DNA of 46,766 bases from Asaia bogorensis (GTDB lineage: Bacteria; Pseudomonadota; Alphaproteobacteria; Reyranellales; Reyranellaceae): the NCBI GenBank assembly GCA_945889625.1, contig CAMDCE010000039.1:1-46766 (forward strand), written 5' to 3'. The translations under genes were made by a program, and so were the position numbers. Each line of letters starts with the position of its first letter. The first letter of the stretch is position 1. Below the pieces are notes generated by a model. That model searched no databases and was not told the DNA's origin. It worked only from the letters and a program-made list of their open reading frames with translations. This document shows, one piece after another, positions 33,483-40,899 of this stretch.

Positions 33483-35110
33483 TTGGGTACCGAGATCGTC
33501 ACTTCCTTGGAGGTGATGAACTCCAGCAGCACCGGCACGCCCTTCTGGGTCTGCTCGATACCGCGTTTGATGGCGGGAATGATGTCCTCGGGCTTGGTGA
33601 CCCGCTCGCCATAGCCGCCGAAGGCGCGCGCCATGGCGGCGTAGTCGCCCGAGATGTCGGTCGAGCGGTACTTCTCCGTCGAGACCTTCATGATGTGCAG
33701 CTCGATGGCCATCGAGAAGTTGTTGAGCAGGATCGACATGATGGGAATGCGCTCGCGCACCGCCGTCTCGAAATCCATGCCGGTGAAGCCGATCGCGGCG
33801 TCACCCCACACGTTGATGCAGAGCTTGTCGGGCATGGCGAGCTTGGCGCCCATGGCGAGGCCCAATCCGTAGCCCAGCTGGGTGGTCTTGCCCCAGCCGA
33901 TATAGGTATGCGGCCTGGTCGTCCTCCAGAACGGAGAGAGCTGGTCGCGCGGGCTGCCGGCGTCGTGGGTGATGATGGTGTTGGCGACGTCGACGGTGTT
34001 CTGGAGATCCCACAGCACGCGGTAGGGATTGAGCGGTGCCTCGCTGTTGGTGAGTTTGGGCATCCACTCCTTCAGCCACGCGTCGGCGATCGACTTGATC
34101 TCGGCGGTCACCGCCGATGCATCGCGCTTGGTGGCGCCGGCCGCCTTGCAGGCGGCGATCAGCGCGGTGAGTGTCAGCTTGGCATCGCCCACCAGGCCGT
34201 ACTTGATGCGCACGTCCTTGTTGAGATGCGCCGGATCGAGCGTGGCGTGGATGATCGTCTTGCCGGCCGGCATCGAGATGCCGAAATTGGTCTCGGTGAA
34301 AGAGCAGCCGATGCCGAAGATGACGTCGGACTGATCGAGGAAGCTTCTCACCGCCTTGGGATAGGCGCGCCCGCCCGAACCGAGCGACAGCGGATGGGTC
34401 TCGTCGAAACTGCTCTTGCCCTCGAGGCTGGTGCAGACCGGGATGGCCAGAAACTCCGCCAGTTCCTTCAGCTCGCCATAGGCTTCGGCCCAGTGCACAC
34501 CCTGGCCGGCGTAGATCACCGGCCGTTTGGCGGCCATCAGCACCTTGGCGGCTTCGGCGACCGCCGCCGGATCGGGACCGTATTTCGTCACGACGACGGG
34601 TTCGTAGTTCAGGGGATCGGGCGCGTCCTCGGCATAGGCGTCGGACGGCAGCTCGATGATGACCGGCGAGCCGCGGCCGTTGCGCAGCAGGCTGAAGGCC
34701 CGGCGCATGATGTTGACGATCTCGCGGCCGTTGGTGATCGGCTCGGAGTGCTTGGCGACGTGAGCCATCGCCTGTGCCGAATTGAAGTTGGGCGGCACGT
34801 GGGCGATGCGGCGCGGATAGCCTTGCGGGATGACCAGCAGCGGCACCGATTCGCCGAACGCCTGGGCGACGCCGCCATAGGCGTTCTCGGCGCCGGGGCC
34901 GCTCTGCATGCAGAACACGCCCATCCTGCGGCCCTTGGTCAGCCGCGACATGGCGTCGGCCATGTGCAGCCCGATGCGCTCCTGGCGCACGATGATCGGG
35001 CGGATGTCGACGGCGGCGCAAGCCTCGATCAGATGATTGACCGGGTAGGCGAAGAGATACTCCACGCCCTCTTTTTTCAGGATTTCGGCGATCGCCGGCC
35101 CGGTTTTCAT
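33479..35110 (-). CDS. ThDP-dependent enzyme, acetolactate synthase-like large subunit family
   Basis: 543 residues with the three-domain ThDP fold: activating Glu44 in IIVRQERIGLHMADAM, central domain KRPVIYAGQGVHWAEAY, and the PP-domain ThDP motif WGDAAIGFTGMDFETAVRERIPIMSILLNN in place of the standard GDG opening (here GDA). It carries CMQSGPGAENAYGG, typical of oxalyl-CoA decarboxylase/acetolactate synthase relatives. The actual substrate is not visible; the FAD-binding region of true acetolactate synthases is not obvious. It starts 16 nt after the VWA gene stop and overlaps the selenoprotein start. Confidence 0.88.
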   Translation of the reverse strand: MKTGPAIAEILKKEGVEYLFAYPVNHLIEACAAVDIRPIIVRQERIGLHMADAMSRLTKGRRMGVFCMQSGPGAENAYGGVAQAFGESVPLLVIPQGYPRRIAHVPPNFNSAQAMAHVAKHSEPITNGREIVNIMRRAFSLLRNGRGSPVIIELPSDAYAEDAPDPLNYEPVVVTKYGPDPAAVAEAAKVLMAAKRPVIYAGQGVHWAEAYGELKELAEFLAIPVCTSLEGKSSFDETHPLSLGSGGRAYPKAVRSFLDQSDVIFGIGCSFTETNFGISMPAGKTIIHATLDPAHLNKDVRIKYGLVGDAKLTLTALIAACKAAGATKRDASAVTAEIKSIADAWLKEWMPKLTNSEAPLNPYRVLWDLQNTVDVANTIITHDAGSPRDQLSPFWRTTRPHTYIGWGKTTQLGYGLGLAMGAKLAMPDKLCINVWGDAAIGFTGMDFETAVRERIPIMSILLNNFSMAIELHIMKVSTEKYRSTDISGDYAAMARAFGGYGERVTKPEDIIPAIKRGIEQTQKGVPVLLEFITSKEVTISVPK

Positions 35111-35126
35111 CTGCGTTCCCCCAAGA

Positions 35127-36308
35127 TTACTTGTTCAGTTCCTTCATCGCGCTGTCGAGACCGCCCAGCGTCAGCGGGAACATGCGGTTGCTGCTGAGTT
35201 GCTGCAGCAGCTGGATCGACGGCGTGTAGCTCCAGTGCCGCTCCGGCACCGGGTTCAGCCAGACCATGCTGCGATAGGTGTCAGCCACGCGCTGGATCCA
35301 GACCTGGCCCGCCTCCTCGTTCCAATGCTCCACCGAGCCGCCGGGATAGGCGATCTCATAGGGGCTCATCGAACCATCGCCGACGAAGATGATCTTGTAG
35401 TCGGGCGGGTAGGTATGGAGCATCTGAGCCGTCGAGAAGGTATCGACGTGGCGACGGCGGTTGTCCTTCCACAGCTTCTCGTAGAGGCAATTGTGGAAGT
35501 AGAAGAATTCGAGATGCTTGAATTCGGCGCGCGCTGCCGAGAACAGCTCCTCGCAGACCCGGATGTGCGCATCCATCGAGCCGCCAATGTCGAACAGCAG
35601 TAAGAGCTTCACCTTGTTGCGCCGCTCCGGGATCATCTTGATGTCGAGGTAACCCGCGTTGCGCGCCGTCGAGCGGATGGTGTCGGGCATGTCGAGCTCG
35701 ACCTCGGCGCCCTCGCGCGCGAACTTGCGCAGCCGGCGCAGCGCGATCTTGATGTTGCGCGTGCCGATCTCGACGGTGTCGTCGAGGTTCTTGTACTCGC
35801 GCTTGTCCCAGACCTTGACGGCGCGGCCCTCGCGGTTCTTGTCCTGGCCGATGCGCACGCCTTCGGGGTTGAAGCCGTAGGCGCCGAACGGCGAGGTGCC
35901 GGCGGTGCCGATCCACTTGCTGCCGCCCTGGTGGCGCTTCTGCTGTTCTTCGAGACGCTTCTTCAGCGTCTCCATGATCTTGTCCCAGCCGCCCAGCGCC
36001 TCGATCTGCGCCTTCTCCTCGTCGGTCAGCAGCTTCTCGGCGAGCTTGCGCAGCCACTCCTCGGGAATCTCGGCCGTCACGCCCTCGCCAGGCACGGCTT
36101 CAAGGCCTTTGAAGACGTGGCCAAACACCTTGTCGAATTTGTCGAGATTGCGCTCGTCCTTCACCAGCACCGAACGCGACAGGTAGTAGAAATCGTCGAC
36201 GCTGTGCTCGGCGACACCCTTCTCCATGCCTTCCATCAGCGCAAGATACTCCTTGATGGAGACCGGCACCTTGGCCTGACGCAGTTCGAGGAAGAAGTTG
36301 GTGAACAT
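35127..36308 (-). CDS. VWA-domain protein (CoxE-like), partner of MoxR ATPase
   Basis: 393 residues. An N-terminal helical region (MFTNFFLELRQAKVPVSIKE) precedes a C-terminal von Willebrand A domain with the metal site DIGGSMD (240-246), a D-x-G-x-S form of the usual DxSxS, plus the later PPDYKIIFVGDGSMSPYEI. Such proteins pair with MoxR AAA+ ATPases to assemble or activate metalloenzymes or complexes; this gene directly follows its ATPase partner (12-nt gap). Cytoplasmic, no signal peptide. Confidence 0.92.
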   Translation of the reverse strand: MFTNFFLELRQAKVPVSIKEYLALMEGMEKGVAEHSVDDFYYLSRSVLVKDERNLDKFDKVFGHVFKGLEAVPGEGVTAEIPEEWLRKLAEKLLTDEEKAQIEALGGWDKIMETLKKRLEEQQKRHQGGSKWIGTAGTSPFGAYGFNPEGVRIGQDKNREGRAVKVWDKREYKNLDDTVEIGTRNIKIALRRLRKFAREGAEVELDMPDTIRSTARNAGYLDIKMIPERRNKVKLLLLFDIGGSMDAHIRVCEELFSAARAEFKHLEFFYFHNCLYEKLWKDNRRRHVDTFSTAQMLHTYPPDYKIIFVGDGSMSPYEIAYPGGSVEHWNEEAGQVWIQRVADTYRSMVWLNPVPERHWSYTPSIQLLQQLSSNRMFPLTLGGLDSAMKELNK

Positions 36309-36320
36309 CGGGGAACTCCC

Positions 36321-37169
36321 CTACTGGCGCTGCTCTCGCCGCGCCATGAAGGCCAATCGCTCGAACAGATGAACGTCCTGCTCGTTCTTGAGTAAAGCGC
36401 CGTGCAGCGGCGGAATGAGCTGCTTGGAGTCCTTGGAGCGTAGCGCCTCGGGCGGCATGTCTTCGATCATCAGGAGCTTCAACCAGTCGAGCAACTCAGA
36501 CGTCGACGGCTTCTTCTTGAGACCGGGCACTTCGCGGATGTCGTAGAAGACGTTCAGCGCCTCGCGCAGCAGGTTGCGCTGCAGGTCGGGGAAGTGGACG
36601 TCGACGATCTGCGTCATGATCTCGCGATCGGGGAAACGGATGTAGTGGAAGAAGCAGCGGCGCAGGAAGGCGTCGGGCAGCTCCTTTTCGTTGTTGGAGG
36701 TGATCATCACCACCGGACGCTGCGCGGCCTTCACGACCTCCTGGGTCTCGTAGACGTAGAATTCCATGCGATCGAGCTCGAGCAGCAGGTCGTTGGGGAA
36801 TTCGATATCGGCCTTGTCGATCTCGTCGATCAGCAGCACCGGGCGCTCCGGATGGGTGAAGGCGTCCCACAGCTTGCCGCGCTTGATGTAGTTGGCGATG
36901 TCCTGGACGCGTCCGTCGCCGAGCTGGGAATCGCGCAACCGCGAGACGGCGTCGTATTCGTAGAGGCCCTGCTGGGCCTTGGTGGTCGATTTGATATGCC
37001 ATTCGATCAAGGGCGCCTTGATCGCCCGGGCGACCTCGTGCGCCAGCACGGTCTTGCCGGTGCCGGGCTCACCCTTGATCAACAGCGGACGCTGCAGCGC
37101 GATGGCCGCGTTCACCGCCACGCGCAGGTCGTCGCTGGCTACATAGGAGTCGGTACCGGCAAATTTCAT
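36321..37169 (-). CDS. MoxR-family AAA+ ATPase
   Basis: 282 residues: Walker A GEPGTGKT (33-40), Walker B VLLIDEIDKAD (111-121), sensor 1 in VVMITSNNEKELPDAFLRRC, and the arginine-rich FPDREIMTQI region. MoxR ATPases act as chaperones for cofactor insertion or complex maturation together with VWA partners, here the next gene. It is the first gene of a minus-strand run (MoxR, VWA, ThDP enzyme, selenoprotein redoxin, dipeptidase). Confidence 0.94.
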   Translation of the reverse strand: MKFAGTDSYVASDDLRVAVNAAIALQRPLLIKGEPGTGKTVLAHEVARAIKAPLIEWHIKSTTKAQQGLYEYDAVSRLRDSQLGDGRVQDIANYIKRGKLWDAFTHPERPVLLIDEIDKADIEFPNDLLLELDRMEFYVYETQEVVKAAQRPVVMITSNNEKELPDAFLRRCFFHYIRFPDREIMTQIVDVHFPDLQRNLLREALNVFYDIREVPGLKKKPSTSELLDWLKLLMIEDMPPEALRSKDSKQLIPPLHGALLKNEQDVHLFERLAFMARREQRQ

Positions 37170-37259
37170 GATGCAAAATCCAAGTTCACGGGGCTGAAAC
37201 CAGCCTAGAGGCGGCCCTCCCGGGCAGCAAGGCCGCGGGCGCCCGTCAGCTGCGCGATT

Positions 37260-37958
37260 TCAGCCACCCAGCCGGACAATGAAATAGACGATCGCGGCCG
37301 ACAGGATCAGCAGCGAGATCGCCAGCCGGTTGGACGCGAACGCGAGCCTCGGCGCGGGCTTGCCGGGCGGCACGACGATATGCGGCGGCTTGTTGCCGGT
37401 CAGCATGGCGCCAATCAGGTTCTGCCGCTTCCACACGAGATAGACGAGCGCGGCAAGCACGTGCAGCGCCGCCAGGGCCAGCAGGACATTGACCCAGAAT
37501 TTGTGGAAGGCCGTCACTTTGTCGACCGCCTTGTCGGCGATCAGATTGGCAAGCGGACCATTGACCGTGCCCATGTCCGTGTCGGCCGAGAACAGGCCGG
37601 CGGCGGCCTGGGCGAGCACGGCGAACAGCAGCACGACGACCATGGCGCCGCCGATCGGGTTGTGGCCCGCGTCATGCGGGCCGGCGCGGCCCAACAGCTC
37701 GCGCAGGTGAGCGATGCCGGCAGCGGGCCCCTTCACGAAATTCGAGAAGCGCGCGGTCGTGCTGCCGACGAAGCCCCAGGCGATGCGAAAGATCAGCAGC
37801 GTCAGGATCGAGTATCCCGACCAGAAATGCAGCTTCATCCAGTCGCCGCCGGCCTTGGCGCTGAAGTATGACACCACCATCAGGACGACCAGCGTCCAGT
37901 GAAACAGTCGGACCGGCAGGTCCCAGATGCGAATCTCTTGCACGTGCTTGTCGGCCAT
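37260..37958 (-). CDS. Cytochrome b561/b-type membrane electron carrier
   Basis: 232 residues with four main membrane helices plus a C-terminal hydrophobic anchor. Haem-ligand histidines sit in LPVRLFHWTLVV, WMKLHFWSGYS, TAFHKFWVNVL and LAALHVLAAL. This is the prokaryotic b561 / Ni-Fe-hydrogenase cytochrome b type, which passes electrons between quinone and periplasmic cytochromes. ATG at 37956-37958 (MADKHVQEIRIWDLPVR) is the family start; a longer frame upstream is not supported. It diverges from a class II cytochrome c gene, a common pairing for these two proteins. Confidence 0.92.
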   Translation of the reverse strand: MADKHVQEIRIWDLPVRLFHWTLVVLMVVSYFSAKAGGDWMKLHFWSGYSILTLLIFRIAWGFVGSTTARFSNFVKGPAAGIAHLRELLGRAGPHDAGHNPIGGAMVVVLLFAVLAQAAAGLFSADTDMGTVNGPLANLIADKAVDKVTAFHKFWVNVLLALAALHVLAALVYLVWKRQNLIGAMLTGNKPPHIVVPPGKPAPRLAFASNRLAISLLILSAAIVYFIVRLGG

Positions 37959-38151
37959 GGGGTGTTTATCAACCGGCCCAATAAAGCTGGCAATGCGCGA
38001 AAGGCCGGGCTGCCGGTAAAGCCGGACACACGGAGTCGTGATGCGAGATGGGGGCCTGCCCTGTTCGCTTTGGCGCCAACCTCTGCGACAAATAACGCGC
38101 TGTCGAGGGGCGTGCCGCCCGTCGGGCGGCGCCAATGACAGGGGGATGCTG

Positions 38152-38610
38152 ATGCGGAAAACGACTCTGATGGTAGCGGTGATCGGCGCGCTGGCCGCCG
38201 GCACGATGGTGGGCGGCGCGACCATCGCGTTGGCCCAGGCCGACGTGATCAAGGCGCGTCAGGACAATCGCAAAGAGGCCGGCGCCACCATGCGCGGCAT
38301 CAAGGCCGTGATCGACGCCAAGGGCGATGCCAAGACGGTGGTGCCGATGGCTGCCAAGCTCAAGACGCTCGAGAATGCCTTCGACAAGATGTTCCCGGCC
38401 GGCTCCGACAAGGGCGAGACCAAGGCGCTGCCCACCATATGGAGCGATTCGGCGGGCTTCCAGACGGCCGCCAAGAATGCCGATGCGGCCTACGACAAGC
38501 TCGCCGTAGCGGCGGGATCGGGCGATCTCGCGGCAGTGACCGTGGCGTTCGGCGATACCGGCAAGGCCTGCGGCGCCTGTCACGACAAGTTCCGCGCCAA
38601 GGCGAACTAG
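38152..38610 (+). CDS. Class II cytochrome c (cytochrome c'/c556 family)
   Basis: 152 residues with signal peptide (MRKTTLMVAVIGALAAG, cleavage near LAQA) and a four-helix bundle that ends in the C-terminal haem site CGACHDKFRAK, characteristic of class II cytochromes c. AGGGGG lies 6 nt ahead of ATG 38152; ATG 38146, two codons earlier, is an alternative. It likely accepts electrons from the divergently encoded b561 protein in the periplasm. A strong terminator follows. Confidence 0.93.
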   Translation: MRKTTLMVAVIGALAAGTMVGGATIALAQADVIKARQDNRKEAGATMRGIKAVIDAKGDAKTVVPMAAKLKTLENAFDKMFPAGSDKGETKALPTIWSDSAGFQTAAKNADAAYDKLAVAAGSGDLAAVTVAFGDTGKACGACHDKFRAKAN

Positions 38611-38633
38611 GCCAAGGCTTTCGGACTACCGAC

Positions 38634-38660
38634 AAAGGCGACGGGAAACCCGTCGCCTTT
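38634..38660 (+). terminator. Rho-independent terminator after cytochrome c gene
   Basis: A perfect 12-bp stem (AAAGGCGACGGG at 38634-38645 with CCCGTCGCCTTT at 38649-38660), AAA loop, followed by TTCTTTGG; the run TTTTTCTTT covers 38658-38666. It is 24 nt after the stop codon. Confidence 0.92.
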
Positions 38661-38680
38661 TTCTTTGGCCCAAAAGGATA

Positions 38681-38808
38681 AGGCCGGTCGTTTGGGGAAA
38701 CGACCGGCCTCCTGGGTTGCCCGTGGCTGGGATGAAGAGTGCGACGAAGCTTCTGGGATGTGGGAAGGGAGCTTCGACGTGGTGGCTGATTAGGCCACCG
38801 CCACGGGC
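38681..38808 (-). ncRNA. Candidate structured RNA, copy M1 (three-way junction plus hairpin)
   Basis: Four stems: T, 38681-38693 with 38698-38710 (13 bp, 4-nt loop); P1, 38719-38727 with 38800-38808 (9 bp); inside P1, P2 38745-38751 with 38770-38776 (7 bp) and P3 38781-38786 with 38794-38799 (6 bp). Read on the minus strand, loops are C-rich (CCCC; CCCTTCCCACATCCCAG) and the T hairpin comes last, as a terminator would, though its T-tract is weak. The 5' P1 strand on that reading overlaps the last codons of tetR, so it may be a 3'-UTR-derived RNA. Copy M2 lies 1 kb away. Confidence 0.7.
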
Positions 38809-39440
38809 TGTGTGGGAACTGTAAGCGCTTGCAGGACGATGGCCTCGGCGGTGAACCGCCAGGTCCGCGAGGCGTGGATCGGCGACAGGCGGAGCTGCTC
38901 GCGCATGTTCATCCAGCTGTCGAGGCCGAACGCGAGGTCTAGCGAATCGAGAACGAGATCGCGCGAGGCGGGATCGAGATTGTCGAGTTCGGTGGCGAAC
39001 CAGATCGCCAGACGTTCACGCAGCAGCCTGCGCAGCTGTGCGACGCCAAGGCCGACGGCCGGCGCCACGCTGCGCACGCGTTCGGCGAAGTGCCACACCG
39101 GCAGCCATTCCTCGAACAGCTCGGAACGGTCGGAAACCAGGAGCTCGATGCGGTTGGATAGCGGCGCGTCCGTGTCGATCGGACGATTGCGGTCGAAGGC
39201 GCGGCTGACTGCCAGATCGAACGCGGCGGCGTAGAGATCTGCCAGGCTGTTGAAATGCTGAAAGAGTGCCCGGCTCGACACGCCGGCGATGGTGGCGATG
39301 GCGGCCGACGTCGGCTCGACGTCGCCTGCCTGAATGAGATCCAAAGTGGACTGGATCAGCGCTTGCCGGGTCCGTAGGCCGCGAACGATGCGACCATCTT
39401 GCGAACGCGACACGTCGACCGGGAATCCGATAATTTTCAT
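38790..39440 (-). CDS. TetR-family transcriptional regulator
   Basis: 216 residues. The N-terminal HTH is visible in TSAAIATIAGVSSRALFQHF, NSLADLYAAAF (about 43-73), followed by an all-helical C-terminal domain of TetR type without recognisable ligand motifs. The N-terminus (MKIIGFPVDVSRSQDGRIV) is longer than usual. The stop codon lies in loop P3 of the structured element M1. Upstream DNA 39441-39600 has a duplicated partner at 39970-40110, so this gene may control a regulon with shared operator-like sequences. Confidence 0.92.
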   Translation of the reverse strand: MKIIGFPVDVSRSQDGRIVRGLRTRQALIQSTLDLIQAGDVEPTSAAIATIAGVSSRALFQHFNSLADLYAAAFDLAVSRAFDRNRPIDTDAPLSNRIELLVSDRSELFEEWLPVWHFAERVRSVAPAVGLGVAQLRRLLRERLAIWFATELDNLDPASRDLVLDSLDLAFGLDSWMNMREQLRLSPIHASRTWRFTAEAIVLQALTVPTQPVAVA

Positions 39441-39600
39441 ATTAAAACCAATGGAATAAGAATTTCTTTAATAGCGCCACTTTAACATGGCCTCTTTCCT
39501 TCGTAACTTGCAAAAATGCATATCTCGGAAGACTCGATATCTGATTTTGTTACATTTCTTTTTTCGAGATAGGCGCTTTTGGGATATCTGAAACTGCATC
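39441..39600 (-). promoter_or_regulatory. AT-rich leader of the TetR gene with dyad F1
   Basis: GTAAC (39503-39507) and GTTAC (39549-39553) flank TTGCAAAAATGCATATC and an AT-rich core, followed outward by CGAGATAGGCG (39565-39575). The same order occurs at F2 (39996-40080) with GTCAC and GTGAC, so both halves changed together. Promoter-like TTGCAA and TGTTAA blocks occur toward the gene. It is likely the tetR promoter and possibly its operator (inference). Confidence 0.6.
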
Positions 39601-39733
39601 TAGACCGCAATAACACACGCCAGCGAGGCGTCGGCGCACTGCTTTTCCTAGATTTTTCGCCTGGGTCAATCGGGGCCCTGTGGAAAACCGCAGAGCGGCG
39701 GCCACCAGAAAGCAGCGGGCACCAGAAATACGA

Positions 39734-39858
39734 AAGGCCGGTCGCTTGGGGAACGACCGGCCTTCCTTAGGAGCCCGCCTGGGTGTGGGGTTATCGAAGC
39801 CTTGGGGTGTGGTGGGAAGGGGGCTTCGATGAGCGGCCTGGGGAGCCGCCGGCGGGCT
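39734..39858 (-). ncRNA. Candidate structured RNA, copy M2
   Basis: Same four stems as M1 in the same order: T, 39734-39744 with 39754-39764 (11 bp); P1, 39772-39779 with 39851-39858 (8 bp); P2, 39793-39801 with 39822-39830 (9 bp); P3, 39833-39837 with 39845-39849 (5 bp). P1, P2 and P3 arms differ in sequence from M1 yet remain complementary. On the minus strand the loops are C-rich (CCTTCCCACCACACCCC, TCCCC). No protein gene is here. A promoter-like region with F2 lies about 140 nt upstream on the minus strand. Confidence 0.72.
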
Positions 39859-39969
39859 TAGGGAAACTTGGGTGGGTGTGGCGCGCTGACTCTGAAGCGC
39901 TGCCGAGTATGGATGCAAAAAACCTTTCGGATATGAATTACAACTACGTAAGGACGTCTCTAATGGAGG

Positions 39970-40110
39970 GACCTTAACAAATCACATCACCCTACGTCAC
40001 CTGCAAAATCGCATATCTGAATTGGAAGAAGTCTCACGAATCCTAAGGTTTCGTGACATTATGAAAGGTGAGATAGGCGGAAAAGGGTATGCAGATTTCG
40101 CGCAAATTCT
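39970..40110 (-). promoter_or_regulatory. Leader-like region with dyad F2, duplicate of the tetR leader
   Basis: Shares blocks with 39441-39600: TGTTAA.., GT-C-AC + CTGCAAAATCGCATATCT (39996-40018), TTTCGTGACATT (40049-40060) and TGAGATAGGCGG (40069-40080). A hairpin CACGAA/TTCGTG lies at 40035-40055. It is placed upstream of M2 as F1 is upstream of tetR-M1, so the whole leader-to-3' end seems duplicated with the tetR coding part missing. Confidence 0.55.
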
Positions 40111-40200
40111 TTCCTTTTTCGCTGATTACTGTTCAATTGCATATAGTTAGTAATCGTCAGCCCGAACGGACCATGGCAAATCAACTGCAATAACCTCATG

Positions 40201-40217
40201 GCGGACCAGTGGTCCGC
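40201..40217. promoter_or_regulatory. Perfect 17-bp dyad upstream of the Sel1 gene pair
   Basis: GCGGACCA-G-TGGTCCGC, 8-bp arms with one central base. An AT-rich inverted repeat GATTACT/AGTAATC lies just upstream (40124-40156). The pair could be an operator and promoter for the plus-strand Sel1 genes starting at 40402. No binding protein can be named. Confidence 0.4.
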
Positions 40218-40401
40218 AAATAGGACAGAGAATCGCCGTCGGAAGCCCAAACTGACGAGACCAAAGATGCAGCGCGGCAGCCTATGCCATCGCGTTTTTC
40301 TTCGATGGGCCCGGCCGCGGCGTTGCGTGTTTCGGCCCCATTTCCATGCTAGACGGTCGCGCGTTTCGCCCATAATGGCCGCCGATTTCGGGAGTTCTCA
40401 C

Positions 40402-40899
40402 GTGCGATTCGTCTTTTGCTGCCGGGCAGCACTCACCCTCATCGCAACCGTTCTCGTGCTGGCGGGCCTCGCCCAGCCGGCCTTGGCCGGAATGGAGGAC
40501 GGAGTCAAAGCGATTCAGGCCGGCGACGTAGCGACGGCGGAAAAAGCACTGCAGCCCTTGGCGAAGGAGCGCGACCCGCGGGCGCAGTTCCTGCTCGGCC
40601 TCTACGTCTACGGCAATCCCGAGTCGAAGATGTTCGACCTCAACAAGGCAGCGCCCCTGCTGCTCGATGCCGCCGAACGCGGCTATGCGCCGGCAATGAT
40701 TCCTCTGGCCGGGGCCTACGCCGACGGCAAGGGCGTACCCAAGAGTTTCTTCGAATCCTACAAGTGGGTGGCGATCGCCGAGCGCTGGAACGTGCCCAAC
40801 GCCGCACCGCTGCTCGAGCAGCTGGCACGTGAGCTGAAGCCTGACGAAATCGAGAAGGCCAAGGCGGCTGCGGTGACCTACACCTTCAAGACGAAATGA
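40402..40899 (+). CDS. Secreted Sel1-repeat protein, short
   Basis: 165 residues if GTG 40402 is used: GGGAG lies about 8 nt upstream and the result is a clean signal peptide (MRFVFCCRAALTLIATVLVL, cleavage near ALA). ATG 40375 in the same frame is the alternative. Two to three Sel1-type helical repeats follow (AGDVATAEKALQPLAKE, DPRAQFLLGLYVYG, AAERGYAPAMIPLAGAYADG, GVPKSFFESYKWVAIAER). Sel1 proteins are adaptor scaffolds, here periplasmic. The stop overlaps the next Sel1 gene by 4 nt (ATGA). Confidence 0.85.
   Translation: MRFVFCCRAALTLIATVLVLAGLAQPALAGMEDGVKAIQAGDVATAEKALQPLAKERDPRAQFLLGLYVYGNPESKMFDLNKAAPLLLDAAERGYAPAMIPLAGAYADGKGVPKSFFESYKWVAIAERWNVPNAAPLLEQLARELKPDEIEKAKAAAVTYTFKTK

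Noticed and set aside
38681..39858. CRISPR repeats or simple duplicated terminators
   Set aside because: Only two copies exist, 1 kb apart, with multi-stem architecture and differing arms; there are no regular spacers, and a terminator alone would not need the conserved three-way junction.
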